From positions 2,666,001-2,730,000 of the forward strand of contig NZ_CP022990.1 of the NCBI RefSeq assembly GCF_002278075.1: a stretch of DNA of 64,000 bases. Direction: 5' to 3'. The stretch comes from Paraburkholderia aromaticivorans (lineage in GTDB: Bacteria > Pseudomonadota > Gammaproteobacteria > Burkholderiales > Burkholderiaceae). Position 1 is the first letter of the stretch. Every line of letters starts with the position of its first letter. Under the pieces are notes generated by a model. That model was given only the letters and a program-made list of their open reading frames with translations. It made no database searches and was not told the origin of the DNA. Both the position numbers and the translations under genes were made by a program. Shown piece after piece: positions 53,802 to 62,411 of the stretch.

Positions 53802-54806
53802 TCAAGCGCCGGCGGGCTCCGCGCGTTTCACCGCGAAGTCCCAGCGTTGCGCCTGCGCGGTCTCGACTTTGGCGGGCAATAATCCGGCCTGGAAGAACGT
53901 GTCCGCGATCTTCTGCTGTTCACCGAAATTCTGTGCAACGACGGGACGCACCAGATAACTCCGGCGGGCATTCGCACGTTCGATCGTGGCGGCGTCGAGT
54001 CCCCAGATCGGCGCAAGTGTCTGGGCAGCCTGCTGAGGATGCGCGCGCAACCAGACGCCGGCCTGCGTCAACTGGTCGAACACGATCTGGATGACCTCGG
54101 GATGCGCCGCCGCGAACCGGTTCGACGCGAGGTAGTAGCGCTGGTACGACGCGAGTCCCTTGCCGTCCGCGAGAATGCGCACGTCGGCATCGCGGTCGAC
54201 GGATGCCACGTACGGATCCCAGGTGACCCACGCATCGACGCTGCCGCGCTCGAAGGCCGCGCGGCCGTCGGCCGGCGTGAGGTAGCTGATCCGCACGTCC
54301 GCGGGCGCGAGCCCCGCCTTGATGAGCGCCGCGAGCAGCAGATAGTGGCTGCCGGCGGCCTTGGTCACGGCAATGCGCTTGCCCTTGAGATCGGCGAGCG
54401 TATGCAGCGCGCCATCCTGTTTGACGATGATCGCCTGGGCACCCGGCGACGGCGCTTCCTGCGCGACATAGACGAATCGCGCATGCGCGGCTTGAGCAAA
54501 GATCGGTACGGTGTCGGCGACGTCCGCGCTGAAATCCACGGCCTCGACATTGAGCGCCTCGGTCAAGGGCAAACCGCTCGAAAACTCATTCCACGACACG
54601 CGCACACCCAACGGCGCGAGGGCCTTGTCGAGCGACCCGCTCGCCTTGAGCAGCGTGGTCAACGTCGACGACTTCTGATAGCCGATCCGCAGCGCGGTCG
54701 GCTCTGCGTTGGTGGCCGACGTTTGCGGGTAGCCGCGCGGCGCGAGCGTGCTGAGCGAGGAAGCCAGCGCGACGCGGATAAAAGCCCGTCTGGTGAGGAG
54801 CGCCAT
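53802..54806 (-). CDS. Sulfonate/nitrate-type ABC substrate-binding protein
   Basis: A 334-residue binding protein of the SsuA/TauA class. It has a twin-arginine-like signal (TRRAFIRVALASSLS) and the family segments ALRIGYQKSSTLTTLLKASGSLDKAL, EFSSGLPLTEALNVEAVDF, DLKGKRIAVTKAAGSHYLLLAAL and FERGSVDAWVTWDPYVA. Such proteins deliver aliphatic sulfonates or taurine to an ABC importer, but no permease or ATPase gene lies nearby. It is divergent from a second binding protein across 272 bases. Confidence 0.88.
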   Translation of the reverse strand: MALLTRRAFIRVALASSLSTLAPRGYPQTSATNAEPTALRIGYQKSSTLTTLLKASGSLDKALAPLGVRVSWNEFSSGLPLTEALNVEAVDFSADVADTVPIFAQAAHARFVYVAQEAPSPGAQAIIVKQDGALHTLADLKGKRIAVTKAAGSHYLLLAALIKAGLAPADVRISYLTPADGRAAFERGSVDAWVTWDPYVASVDRDADVRILADGKGLASYQRYYLASNRFAAAHPEVIQIVFDQLTQAGVWLRAHPQQAAQTLAPIWGLDAATIERANARRSYLVRPVVAQNFGEQQKIADTFFQAGLLPAKVETAQAQRWDFAVKRAEPAGA

Positions 54807-54994
54807 GGTTCATAGTCCTTGAGTCGAATCTGAAGGGAAGGCCAATCGACCATCCTGGCAACGACCCTGCGCTGCGCGAACTGACCGTTTCAGCTAAACA
54901 TCGAAGGCCAGCGCATAAGCACGGCGATGCGTGGGGAAGCCGGCTCCGGCGTGACGAATCGCATCGGCCATTGAATGCAAAAGATAAATATTGA

Positions 54995-55014
54995 TTCGAT
55001 ATAAACATATCGAA
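54995..55014. promoter_or_regulatory. Inverted repeat between two binding-protein genes
   Basis: TTCGATAT-AAAC-ATATCGAA, perfect 8-base arms in an AT-rich island, about 65 bases upstream of the ATG at 55079. A second palindrome follows two bases later. Position fits a shared operator. Confidence 0.55.
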
Positions 55015-55015
55015 A

Positions 55016-55028
55016 GAGAATAATTCTC
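55016..55028. promoter_or_regulatory. 13-base palindrome next to the inverted repeat
   Basis: GAGAAT-A-ATTCTC, a perfect palindrome with one central base. It stands almost against the 54995-55014 repeat, making a tandem pair of dyads about 50 bases upstream of the ATG at 55079. Confidence 0.5.
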
Positions 55029-55078
55029 CTGGGCCGTCTTGATCGCTACGCTTGCGGGCATATCGTCAGAGAGGACCT

Positions 55079-56074
55079 ATGGCCGCTTCCACTTCCACGT
55101 CGTTTCTCGCACGGCGGCGCGCGCTCAAACGCCTGAGCGCTGTGCCGGCATTCGCCGCGTCAGGCGCATTCGATTCGCTCGCTGCTCATGCCGCCGAACT
55201 CGCGCCGGTCACACTCGTACTCGGCGATCAGGCGGGCGGTACGCGTGCGTTGGCCGAAGCCGCCAAGGTGCTCGACGGCGCGCCGTACGCGTTTCGTTGG
55301 GCCAACTTTCAGGGCGCGGCGCCGCTCTTCGAAGCGCAGCGCGCGGGCGCCGTCGATCTTGCGCCGGCCGGCGATCTGCCGGTGCTTGCCGCAGCCGTCG
55401 GCGACCCGACGCTGAAGATCGTCGCGACGCGCGTCGGTTCCGGCGAGCAACTCGGCATTCTGGTCGCGCAGGACTCGAAGATTCGCACGGTCGCGGATCT
55501 GAAAGGACGCACGGTGTTCGTTTCATCGGCGCGGGGCAGCATTTCGCAGTTTCAGCTCTACGGTGCACTAGCCGAAGCCGGTCTCTCGAAGGAGGACGTC
55601 AACGTCCGTTTCATTCTCCCCGTCGATGCGTTTGCCGCGTTCGCGTCCGGTTCGATCGAGGTGTGGGCCACGTTCGATCCTTATTACGGCATCGCCGTGC
55701 AGCGCGGCGCGCGCATTCTGCGCGACGGCGCCGGCATCAATAGCGGACTGGGTTTTATCACAGCATCCGGCACGGCCCTGGCGGAACCGCGCAAGCGCGC
55801 GGCGATTGCCGATGTGCTGCTGCGGTTCCAGCGCGCGGGCGATTGGGCACTCGCGAATCCCGACACCTACGCGCAAATCTATGCGACGCTGACACGTGCG
55901 CCGCTCGATGCCGCAAAGCGCATCACGCAGCGCGCGGCGCTGAAACAGCACTTTGTCGACGAGACGGATATCGGCGCATTGCAGAAGGTCGCCGACAGCG
56001 CCAGCCGCGATGCCATTCTGCCGCGGCGCATCGACGTGCGCGCGATTTCCGACACCCATATTGCGAACGGGTGA
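55079..56074 (+). CDS. Sulfonate/nitrate-type ABC substrate-binding protein
   Basis: A 331-residue binding protein of the same class as its divergent neighbour. Signal region ARRRALKRLSAVPAFAAS with a possible twin-arginine motif, then LVLGDQAGGTRALAEAAKVL, WANFQGAAPLFEAQRAGAVDLAPAGDLPVLAA, DLKGRTVFVSSARGSISQFQLYGAL and FASGSIEVWATFDPYYGIA. A GAGGA ribosome site supports the ATG at 55079. No membrane or ATPase partner is present, so it must share one encoded elsewhere or in a remote locus. Confidence 0.88.
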   Translation: MAASTSTSFLARRRALKRLSAVPAFAASGAFDSLAAHAAELAPVTLVLGDQAGGTRALAEAAKVLDGAPYAFRWANFQGAAPLFEAQRAGAVDLAPAGDLPVLAAAVGDPTLKIVATRVGSGEQLGILVAQDSKIRTVADLKGRTVFVSSARGSISQFQLYGALAEAGLSKEDVNVRFILPVDAFAAFASGSIEVWATFDPYYGIAVQRGARILRDGAGINSGLGFITASGTALAEPRKRAAIADVLLRFQRAGDWALANPDTYAQIYATLTRAPLDAAKRITQRAALKQHFVDETDIGALQKVADSASRDAILPRRIDVRAISDTHIANG

Positions 56075-56205
56075 CACGCGCGCACCGATAACCTGACATG
56101 AGCGGGCCGGGCGTGCGGCGCGCTCACGCTGCCGGCGTGTTCACGGCATATTGGGGTTTCACCGGAGCATAACGTGACGTCATGGGTCCTCAAACAATTC
56201 GGGCG

Positions 56206-56234
56206 TTGTCGCGGATAATTAGACTCACTATATT
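56206..56234 (+). promoter_or_regulatory. Sigma-70 promoter candidate of the PotD-like gene
   Basis: TTGTCG (56206-56211) and TATATT (56229-56234) with a 17-base spacer, 60 bases upstream of the GTG at 56294. A TGACGTCA palindrome (56174-56181) lies just upstream. Confidence 0.5.
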
Positions 56235-56293
56235 GGGCTCGACGATGCATGACATCGACGATATGTTCGCTCAACCGTTTCGAGGACCCCGTC

Positions 56294-57355
56294 GTGATCA
56301 AAAAGCCCATGTTGCGCCCGCTTGCCGCTGTTCTGATCCTCGGCGTCGCGAATCTCGCGCCCGCAGGTTTGACGTCCGCGTTTGCCGCCGCCGGCAAGAT
56401 TACCTTCGTCTCGCAAGGCGGAACCTATCAGGAAGCGCAGACCAAGGCGATTCTCGACCCGGCCGCGAAGCTGCTCAATATCACCGTGAACCAGGACAGC
56501 ATTCCTGACGCGTGGCCGCAGATCAAAGCCCAGGCCGCCACCGGCAAGCCGATCTGGGACGTGGTCGACACGCCGACCTCCAACTGCCTGCGCGGCGGCA
56601 AGGAAGGACTGCTGGAAAAGCTCGACTTCTCGAAGATCCCGAATGGCGCGGCCATGCCGGAGAAATACCGGACGCCGTACTCGGTCGCGTACGAGTTCTA
56701 TTCGACGGTGATCGGCTACAACAAGAAGACGTTGAAGAAGGTGCCGCAGAGCTGGGCCGATTTCTGGAACGTGAAGGCGTTCCCCGGCACCCGTGCGCTG
56801 CGCAACGATCCGCAGACCGTGCTCGAAGCGGCGCTGCTCGCCGACGGCGTGCCGCGCGACAAACTCTATCCTCTCGACGTCGATCGCGCGTTTAAGAAGC
56901 TGCAGCAGATCAAGCCGGACGTGACCGTCTGGTGGACCTCGGGTGGCCAGTCAGCGCAATTGCTGCACGACGGCGAGGTCGATATGACGATGATCTGGAA
57001 CGGCCGCGCGAGCGCGGTGCGCAAGGACAATCCCGATGTCGATTTCACGTACAACGACGGCATTCTGCAAAACACGCAGTTGTGCGTGCTGAAGAACGCG
57101 CCCAATCTGCCCGACGCGATCAAGTTCATCAACGCCGCGGTCTCGCCGGAGTTGCAGGCCAACTTGCCGCTCTATATCGACTACGGGCCGGGCAATCCGG
57201 CGGCATTCAAGACGGGCAAGATCGATGCGAAGCGCGCGAGCGAGTTGCCGAGCTCGCCGGAGAATGCGTCGAAGCAGGCGCTGATGTCGGAGGAATGGTG
57301 GGCGTCGGATGCCGGCGTTCAGGCGAAAGCGCGCTGGCTCAAGTTCATGCAGTAA
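56294..57355 (+). CDS. PotD-like ABC substrate-binding protein
   Basis: A 353-residue extracellular solute-binding protein. The start is GTG 56294 with GAGGA upstream (an ATG at 56309 is possible) followed by a signal peptide (PLAAVLILGVANLAPAGLTSAFAAA). Mature part: ITFVSQGGTYQEAQTKAIL, PIWDVVDTPTSNCLRGGKEG, YSTVIGYNKKTLKKVPQSWADFWNVKAFPGTRAL and SGGQSAQLLHDGEVDMTMIWNGRA, typical of the polyamine/opine class (PotD/SBP_bac_8). The matching permeases are probably those on the opposite strand at 60712-62411. Substrate is inferred to be a polyamine or similar amine. Confidence 0.88.
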   Translation: MIKKPMLRPLAAVLILGVANLAPAGLTSAFAAAGKITFVSQGGTYQEAQTKAILDPAAKLLNITVNQDSIPDAWPQIKAQAATGKPIWDVVDTPTSNCLRGGKEGLLEKLDFSKIPNGAAMPEKYRTPYSVAYEFYSTVIGYNKKTLKKVPQSWADFWNVKAFPGTRALRNDPQTVLEAALLADGVPRDKLYPLDVDRAFKKLQQIKPDVTVWWTSGGQSAQLLHDGEVDMTMIWNGRASAVRKDNPDVDFTYNDGILQNTQLCVLKNAPNLPDAIKFINAAVSPELQANLPLYIDYGPGNPAAFKTGKIDAKRASELPSSPENASKQALMSEEWWASDAGVQAKARWLKFMQ

Positions 57356-57481
57356 GCCCAGCGTCTTCTTGTGCGCGTCGTGTGCGGGACCCGAGGCCGT
57401 TGCACGCCAGGATCCCGCCGCGTTCGACTCCCGGCGCATTTTCGCGCGTCCCGCACGGCTTAACGTCTGCGCATTCCCAAC

Positions 57482-59161
57482 GTGATCGACTATCTGATTC
57501 TCGGCGGCGGCTCGGCCGGCTGCGTGCTCGCCGCGCGCCTGTCCGAGGACGCCGGCAAGACCGTCTGCCTCGTCGAGGCGGGCCGCAATATCTCGCGGAC
57601 GGACATGCCCGCGGCGGTGCGCAGCCGCTATCCCGGCCGCGCCTATCTCGACACCGCGAACATCTGGCAGCGGCTGAAAGCACGCATGAGCACGTCGAGC
57701 GCGACGCGCCGTTACGAGCAGGCACGCCTGCTCGGCGGCGGCTCGGCGATCAACGCGCTGATGGCCAATCGCGGCGCGCCGGCCGACTACGACGAATGGC
57801 ACGCACTCGGCGCGCACGGCTGGCATTGGAGCGCCTGCCTGCCGTACTTCCGCAAGCTCGAAACCGATTGCGATTTCAGCGGCGCGCTGCATGGCGAGAG
57901 CGGGCCGGTGCGCATCCAGCGCACGCCGTGGACGCGCATCTCGCCATTCGTGCGCGCCGTGCTCGCCACGCTCGACGCGCGCGGCCACACGCGGCGTGAC
58001 GACCAGAACGGCGAGTGGCGGGACGGCACGTTCATTGGCGCGATCGCTGTGAGCGAAGCGGGCGAGCGGATCCCGACTTCGGTCTGCTATCTCGACGACG
58101 CCGTGCGAGCGCGCCCGAATCTCACGATCCGCACGCAAACGCTGGTCGAACGCGTGCTGTTCGACGGCAAGCAGGTGATCGGCGCGCGCGTCATTGGTGA
58201 GGACGGCCGGAGCGAAGCGTTGCGCGCGAAACATGTGATCGTTTGCTCGGGCGCGATCCACAGTCCGGCGCTTCTGATGCGAAGCGGCATCGGCCCCGCT
58301 GCCGAACTCGCCGCGCTGGGTATCGAGGTGGTGGCGGATCGAGGCGGTGTCGGCGGCAATCTGATGGAGCATCCGTCGATTGCGGTGTCGGCGGTTCTGC
58401 CGCGCGCGGCCCGCGCGTTATATCCCGACGAGCATCACGAGCAGGCCATCGTGCGCTTTTCGTCCGGCGTGAGCGGGGCGTTGCCCGGCGACATGCATGG
58501 CGCGATTCTCTCGCGTTCGGGCTGGCATTCGGTCGGCCTGCGGCTCGGCACGATCTTCTTCTGGGTGAACAAGTCGTACTCGCGCGGCCGTGTGACGCTC
58601 GCGTCGGCCGATCCGCGCGACGAGCCCGCTGTCGACTTCAACATGCTCTCCGACGCACGCGATCTCGAACGCCTCAAGCTCGCGCTGCGCTTCGGCGCCC
58701 GCACGCTTGCCGATCCGATGATGGCGCGGCACCGCACCACGCTGCTGCCGTCGAGCTATTCACCGCGCGTCGCGAGCGTGGCGGTGCCGGGGGCGTGGAA
58801 TGCATTGCAGCGCGGTCTGCTGAGCGCGCTGCTGGACCTCGCCGGGCCGTTGCGGGCATGGCTGGTGCGGCGTGTGGTCACGCAAGGTGTGACGCTCGAC
58901 GCACTGCTCGCCGACGATCACGCGTTGACGCGATTCGTGACCCGCTCGGTGGGCGGCACCTGGCATCCGTCGGGAACCTGCCGCATGGGCGCCGCCGACG
59001 ATGCGTTCGCGGTATGCGACGCGCGCGGCGCGGTCTATGGCGTCAGCGGACTTTATGTGTGCGACGCGTCGCTAATGCCGTCGATACCGTGTGCGAACAC
59101 GAATGTGCCAACCATCATGATCGCGGAGCGTATCGCGGATATGTTGCGCGGCCGTGCCTGA
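57482..59161 (+). CDS. GMC-family FAD oxidoreductase
   Basis: A 559-residue choline dehydrogenase-like enzyme. FAD motif LGGGSAGCVLAARLSE near the N-terminus, LLGGGSAINALMANRG, the second GMC signature GAIHSPALLMRSGIGP and the C-terminal catalytic region TWHPSGTCRMG and ANTNVPTIMIAERIA. GTG at 57482 begins IDYLILGGGSAG; no strong ribosome site is seen. It would oxidise an alcohol to an aldehyde, which the aldehyde dehydrogenase encoded on the opposite strand could then take to the acid. It follows the PotD-like gene by 126 bases. Confidence 0.92.
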   Translation: MIDYLILGGGSAGCVLAARLSEDAGKTVCLVEAGRNISRTDMPAAVRSRYPGRAYLDTANIWQRLKARMSTSSATRRYEQARLLGGGSAINALMANRGAPADYDEWHALGAHGWHWSACLPYFRKLETDCDFSGALHGESGPVRIQRTPWTRISPFVRAVLATLDARGHTRRDDQNGEWRDGTFIGAIAVSEAGERIPTSVCYLDDAVRARPNLTIRTQTLVERVLFDGKQVIGARVIGEDGRSEALRAKHVIVCSGAIHSPALLMRSGIGPAAELAALGIEVVADRGGVGGNLMEHPSIAVSAVLPRAARALYPDEHHEQAIVRFSSGVSGALPGDMHGAILSRSGWHSVGLRLGTIFFWVNKSYSRGRVTLASADPRDEPAVDFNMLSDARDLERLKLALRFGARTLADPMMARHRTTLLPSSYSPRVASVAVPGAWNALQRGLLSALLDLAGPLRAWLVRRVVTQGVTLDALLADDHALTRFVTRSVGGTWHPSGTCRMGAADDAFAVCDARGAVYGVSGLYVCDASLMPSIPCANTNVPTIMIAERIADMLRGRA

Positions 59162-59168
59162 GTGCGAT

Positions 59169-59202
59169 GCCGGGCCGCCGCATGGCAACGTGGCGACCCG
59201 GC
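59169..59202. terminator. Hairpin between convergent operons
   Basis: Arms GCCGGG-CGCCGC and GTGGCG-CCCGGC (one G-T pair, one single-base bulge on each side) around an 8-base loop, just after the GMC gene stop and before the aldehyde dehydrogenase stop. Without T-run. Confidence 0.5.
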
Positions 59203-59259
59203 AAGCGGTAAGCGCTAAGTGATGAGCGGCCAGCCGGACCCAGCAGGGCCCGCGCAAGC

Positions 59260-60687
59260 TCAGTCGCCAAACCCCACGATCCCCTTCACTTCGAGAAACG
59301 CCTCGAGCCCCCATTCCGCGTATTCGCGGCCGTTGCCCGACTGCTTGTAGCCGCCGAACGGCGAGCCCGCATCCCACGACGGATAGTTCAGATACACGCT
59401 GCCCGCGCGGAGCCTGAACGCCACGCGCCGCGCACGCTCCAGATCGGCGGATTGAACGTAGGCCGCGAGCCCGAACGGACTGTCGTTGGCAATCGCGATC
59501 GCGTCTTCCTCATCGCGGTACGGCATGATCGCGAGTACCGGGCCGAAAATTTCTTCACGCGCGATCGTCATGGCAGGGCGCACATCGGCGAACACGGTCG
59601 GTTGCACGTAATAGCCGCGTTCCAGACCCGGCGGGCGGCCGAGGCCACCCGTCACGACATGCGCGCCTTCGTCGATGCCCGCCGCAATCAGCCGCTCCAC
59701 GCGCTCGAACTGCACGCCGCTGACAACCGGACCCATGGTCGTGCGCTCGTGGTCGGCCGGGCCGACGCGCTGCGCTTGCGCCGCGCGCCGCGCGATCGCC
59801 ACCGCTTCATCATGGCGCGCCGCGGGCACGAGCATGCGCGTGGGCGCGTTGCACGACTGGCCGCTGTTGTTGAAGCACGAGTTCACGCCCGCCGTGACAG
59901 CCGCTTCGAAATCGACGTCGTCCAGCAGAATGTTCGCGGACTTGCCGCCCAGTTCCTGATGCACACGCTTGACGGTCGGCGCCGCGAGCTTCGCAATCTC
60001 GACCCCCGCGCGTGTCGAACCGGTGAACGACACCATATCGACATCGGGATGCGCGGCGAGCGCCGCGCCGACAGTCGGGCCGTCGCCGTTGACGAGATTG
60101 AAGACGCCCGGCGGCACGCCCGCCGCGTCGAGTATCTCCGCGAAAAGCAACGCATTGAGTGGCGTGACTTCGCTGGGCTTGAGCACCATCGTGCAACCCG
60201 CCGCGATGGCGGGTGCGGCCTTGCAGACGATCTGATTGATCGGCCAGTTCCACGGCGTGATGAGCGCGACCACGCCGACGGGTTCGTGATTGACGAGCGT
60301 GGTCCCCTTTCTGCGCTGCCATGCGAAGGTTTCGCACGTGCGGATCAGCTCTTCGAGATGCCGCCGCCCGATGCCCGCCTGCCACGCACGCGCCATCGCG
60401 CGTGGCGCGCCGAGTTCGCGTGAGATGGTGTCGCCCATTTCATCCTGACGTTCGAGAAACACTTCGAGAATGCGGCGGATCAATGCGAGGCGCTCGGCCG
60501 GCGTGGTCTGCGAGAACGACACGAATGCGCGTTTCGCGGCGGCGACCGCGCGATCGGCATCGGCGGGCGTACCCATCGCCACTTCCGCGAAGGCTTGCTC
60601 GGTGCAAGGATCGACCACGGCGCGGCGCGCGTTGCCCGACGGCTCGACCCAGGCGCCGTCGATATAGAACTTCAGTGCATTGATCAT
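59260..60687 (-). CDS. NAD(P)-dependent aldehyde dehydrogenase
   Basis: A 475-residue aldehyde dehydrogenase of normal length. Features are PWNWPINQIVCKAAPAIAAGCTMVLKPSE, VSFTGSTRAGVEI, the catalytic Glu in HQELGGKSANI, catalytic Cys279 in NNSGQSCNAPTRM, and EEIFGPVLAIMPY. The last gene in the right-hand minus-strand operon, 25 bases after the PotC-like permease. In context it could oxidise an aminoaldehyde or the product of the GMC or DAO-type oxidases. Substrate is not readable from the sequence. Confidence 0.93.
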   Translation of the reverse strand: MINALKFYIDGAWVEPSGNARRAVVDPCTEQAFAEVAMGTPADADRAVAAAKRAFVSFSQTTPAERLALIRRILEVFLERQDEMGDTISRELGAPRAMARAWQAGIGRRHLEELIRTCETFAWQRRKGTTLVNHEPVGVVALITPWNWPINQIVCKAAPAIAAGCTMVLKPSEVTPLNALLFAEILDAAGVPPGVFNLVNGDGPTVGAALAAHPDVDMVSFTGSTRAGVEIAKLAAPTVKRVHQELGGKSANILLDDVDFEAAVTAGVNSCFNNSGQSCNAPTRMLVPAARHDEAVAIARRAAQAQRVGPADHERTTMGPVVSGVQFERVERLIAAGIDEGAHVVTGGLGRPPGLERGYYVQPTVFADVRPAMTIAREEIFGPVLAIMPYRDEEDAIAIANDSPFGLAAYVQSADLERARRVAFRLRAGSVYLNYPSWDAGSPFGGYKQSGNGREYAEWGLEAFLEVKGIVGFGD

Positions 60688-60711
60688 GTTATTGCTGTTG
60701 TCAGAGAAAAG

Positions 60712-61506
60712 TTAGGCGCGCGCCGCGCCGGAGCGGCGGCTTACCACGACGATCATCACGAGGCACAGCGTGAGCGCCGTGAGCATCGTGCTGATCGCGG
60801 CAATGGTCGGATCGATCTCGTCGCGCAGCGTCACGAACATGCGGCGCGTCAGCGTCTGGTTCGAACCGCCCGACACGAACAGCGCGACCACCGTTTCGTC
60901 GAGCGCCTGAATGAACACGAACACCGCGCCCGAAATCACGCTGGCCTTGATCTGCGGCAGCGTCACCGTCATGAAGCTGCGAAAACGATTCATGCCGAGG
61001 CTGCGCGCAACCATTTCCTGCGTGCGGTCGAAGGTGCGCAGATCGGCGCCGACCGAAATCAGCACATACGGCAGCCCGAGCATCGTATCGGCGAGAATCA
61101 GGCCGCCAAGCGTATTCACGTAGCCCGCCTGAGAGTACACGAAGAACACGCCTACCGCGACGATGATGATCGGCACCATCAGCGGCAGCATCAGCAGCGT
61201 GCGCAGATAGCGCATGATCCAGTGGCTGCCGTTCTGGATCGCGTACGCGGCGGCCACGCCGAGCGGCGTGGCAATCAGCGCGGCGCAAATCGAAGCGGTG
61301 AGCGTGGTGCGCGCGGCGTCGATCCAGGCGGGGTTGTCGAAGAACGCGTGATACCAGCGCAGCGAGTAGGCGGGCGGCGGGAAGGTCATGAAGCGCGTGT
61401 CGGAGAACGACAGCGGCACCACGATTAGCACCGGCACCATCAGGAACAGCAGGATCAGCACGACGCTCGCGCCGAGGACGATGCGTCCGAACGGGAGTTT
61501 GTTCAT
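60712..61506 (-). CDS. PotC-like ABC transporter permease
   Basis: A 264-residue permease with six predicted helices and the EAA-type loop (MVARSLGMNRFRSFMTVTLPQIKASVISG). It begins FGRIVLGASVVLILLFLMVPVLIVVPLSFSD, the usual start of PotC/PotI subunits. Its ATG overlaps the stop of the upstream permease (ATGA). The two permeases together form the channel of a polyamine-type importer. The ATPase subunit is not in the window. Confidence 0.92.
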   Translation of the reverse strand: MNKLPFGRIVLGASVVLILLFLMVPVLIVVPLSFSDTRFMTFPPPAYSLRWYHAFFDNPAWIDAARTTLTASICAALIATPLGVAAAYAIQNGSHWIMRYLRTLLMLPLMVPIIIVAVGVFFVYSQAGYVNTLGGLILADTMLGLPYVLISVGADLRTFDRTQEMVARSLGMNRFRSFMTVTLPQIKASVISGAVFVFIQALDETVVALFVSGGSNQTLTRRMFVTLRDEIDPTIAAISTMLTALTLCLVMIVVVSRRSGAARA

Positions 61507-62411
61507 TTCGCGCCCAGGGTCTTTTCGAGTGGCACCACGCGGCTCGCCGCATAGAAAATCGCGAACACGCAGATCAGCAGCACGACGCTCACCGCGCTCG
61601 CCGCGCCCCAGCTGTTGTAGATCTCGACATTGCGGCTCACGACCATCGACACCATGATCGACTTGCCGCCGCCCATCAGTTCGGGCGTGATGTAGAAGCC
61701 GAGGCACAGCACGAACACGAGCGTGACGCCCGCGAACACGCCGCTCATCGAGAGCGGCAGGAACACCCGCAGGAACACGTGCAGCGGCGAGCCGCCGAGG
61801 CTCGCGCCGGCTTGCGAGAGATTCGCCGGGATCTTCTGCATCGCCGAATAGAGCGGCAGCACCATGAACGGCAGCAGGATATGCACCATCGCGACGATCG
61901 TGCCGAACTGGTTGTAGGCGAGTTGCACCGGCCGGTCCACGAGACCCGACGCGATCAGCGCCTTGTTGACCAGACCCGTGCGTTGCAGCAGCACGAGCCA
62001 CGCGTAGGTGCGCACGAGTACGCTGGTCCAGAACGGCAGGATCACCATGCCGAGCACGAGCGCGCTCAGTTTGGGCGGCAACGCGGCGGCGAAGTAGGCG
62101 ACCGGATAGCCCAGCAGCAGCGTGATGACGGTCACGACGATGCTCAGCTTGAAGGTCAGCAGAAAGGTTTCGAGGTAAGCGCCGGTGAACATGCGCCGGT
62201 AGTTCTCGAGCGTGAAGCCGTCGTGATAGATGGACTGCCACGACAGCCACGCAAGCGGCACGACCAGCAGCACGACGATCACGAGGAGCGCCGGCGTCAT
62301 CAGGAGAAGCATCGTGCGATCCTCACGGCGCTGATAGCGCACGGCGGGATCGGACTCGGTGGCCTGCATCAAGGTGGTTCCCTGGAGCATCCGTTTGGCG
62401 GTTGTCATCAT
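61503..62411 (-). CDS. PotB-like ABC transporter permease
   Basis: A 302-residue permease with six helices. PotB/PotH features: LLMTPALLVIVVLLVVPLAWLSWQSIY, LLLGYPVAYFAA, LPFWTSVLVRTYAWLVLLQRTGLVNKALI and an EAA loop ASLGGSPLHVFLRVFLPLSMSGV. The start at 62411 overlaps the stop of the upstream oxidase gene (ATGA-type), so translation is coupled. It pairs with the next gene. Confidence 0.92.
   Translation of the reverse strand: MMTTAKRMLQGTTLMQATESDPAVRYQRREDRTMLLLMTPALLVIVVLLVVPLAWLSWQSIYHDGFTLENYRRMFTGAYLETFLLTFKLSIVVTVITLLLGYPVAYFAAALPPKLSALVLGMVILPFWTSVLVRTYAWLVLLQRTGLVNKALIASGLVDRPVQLAYNQFGTIVAMVHILLPFMVLPLYSAMQKIPANLSQAGASLGGSPLHVFLRVFLPLSMSGVFAGVTLVFVLCLGFYITPELMGGGKSIMVSMVVSRNVEIYNSWGAASAVSVVLLICVFAIFYAASRVVPLEKTLGAK

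Noticed and set aside
55016..55028. Reading the GAGAATAATTCTC palindrome as a Fur box
   Set aside because: It lacks the 19-base GATAAT repeat structure; similarity is limited to AT-rich dyad form.
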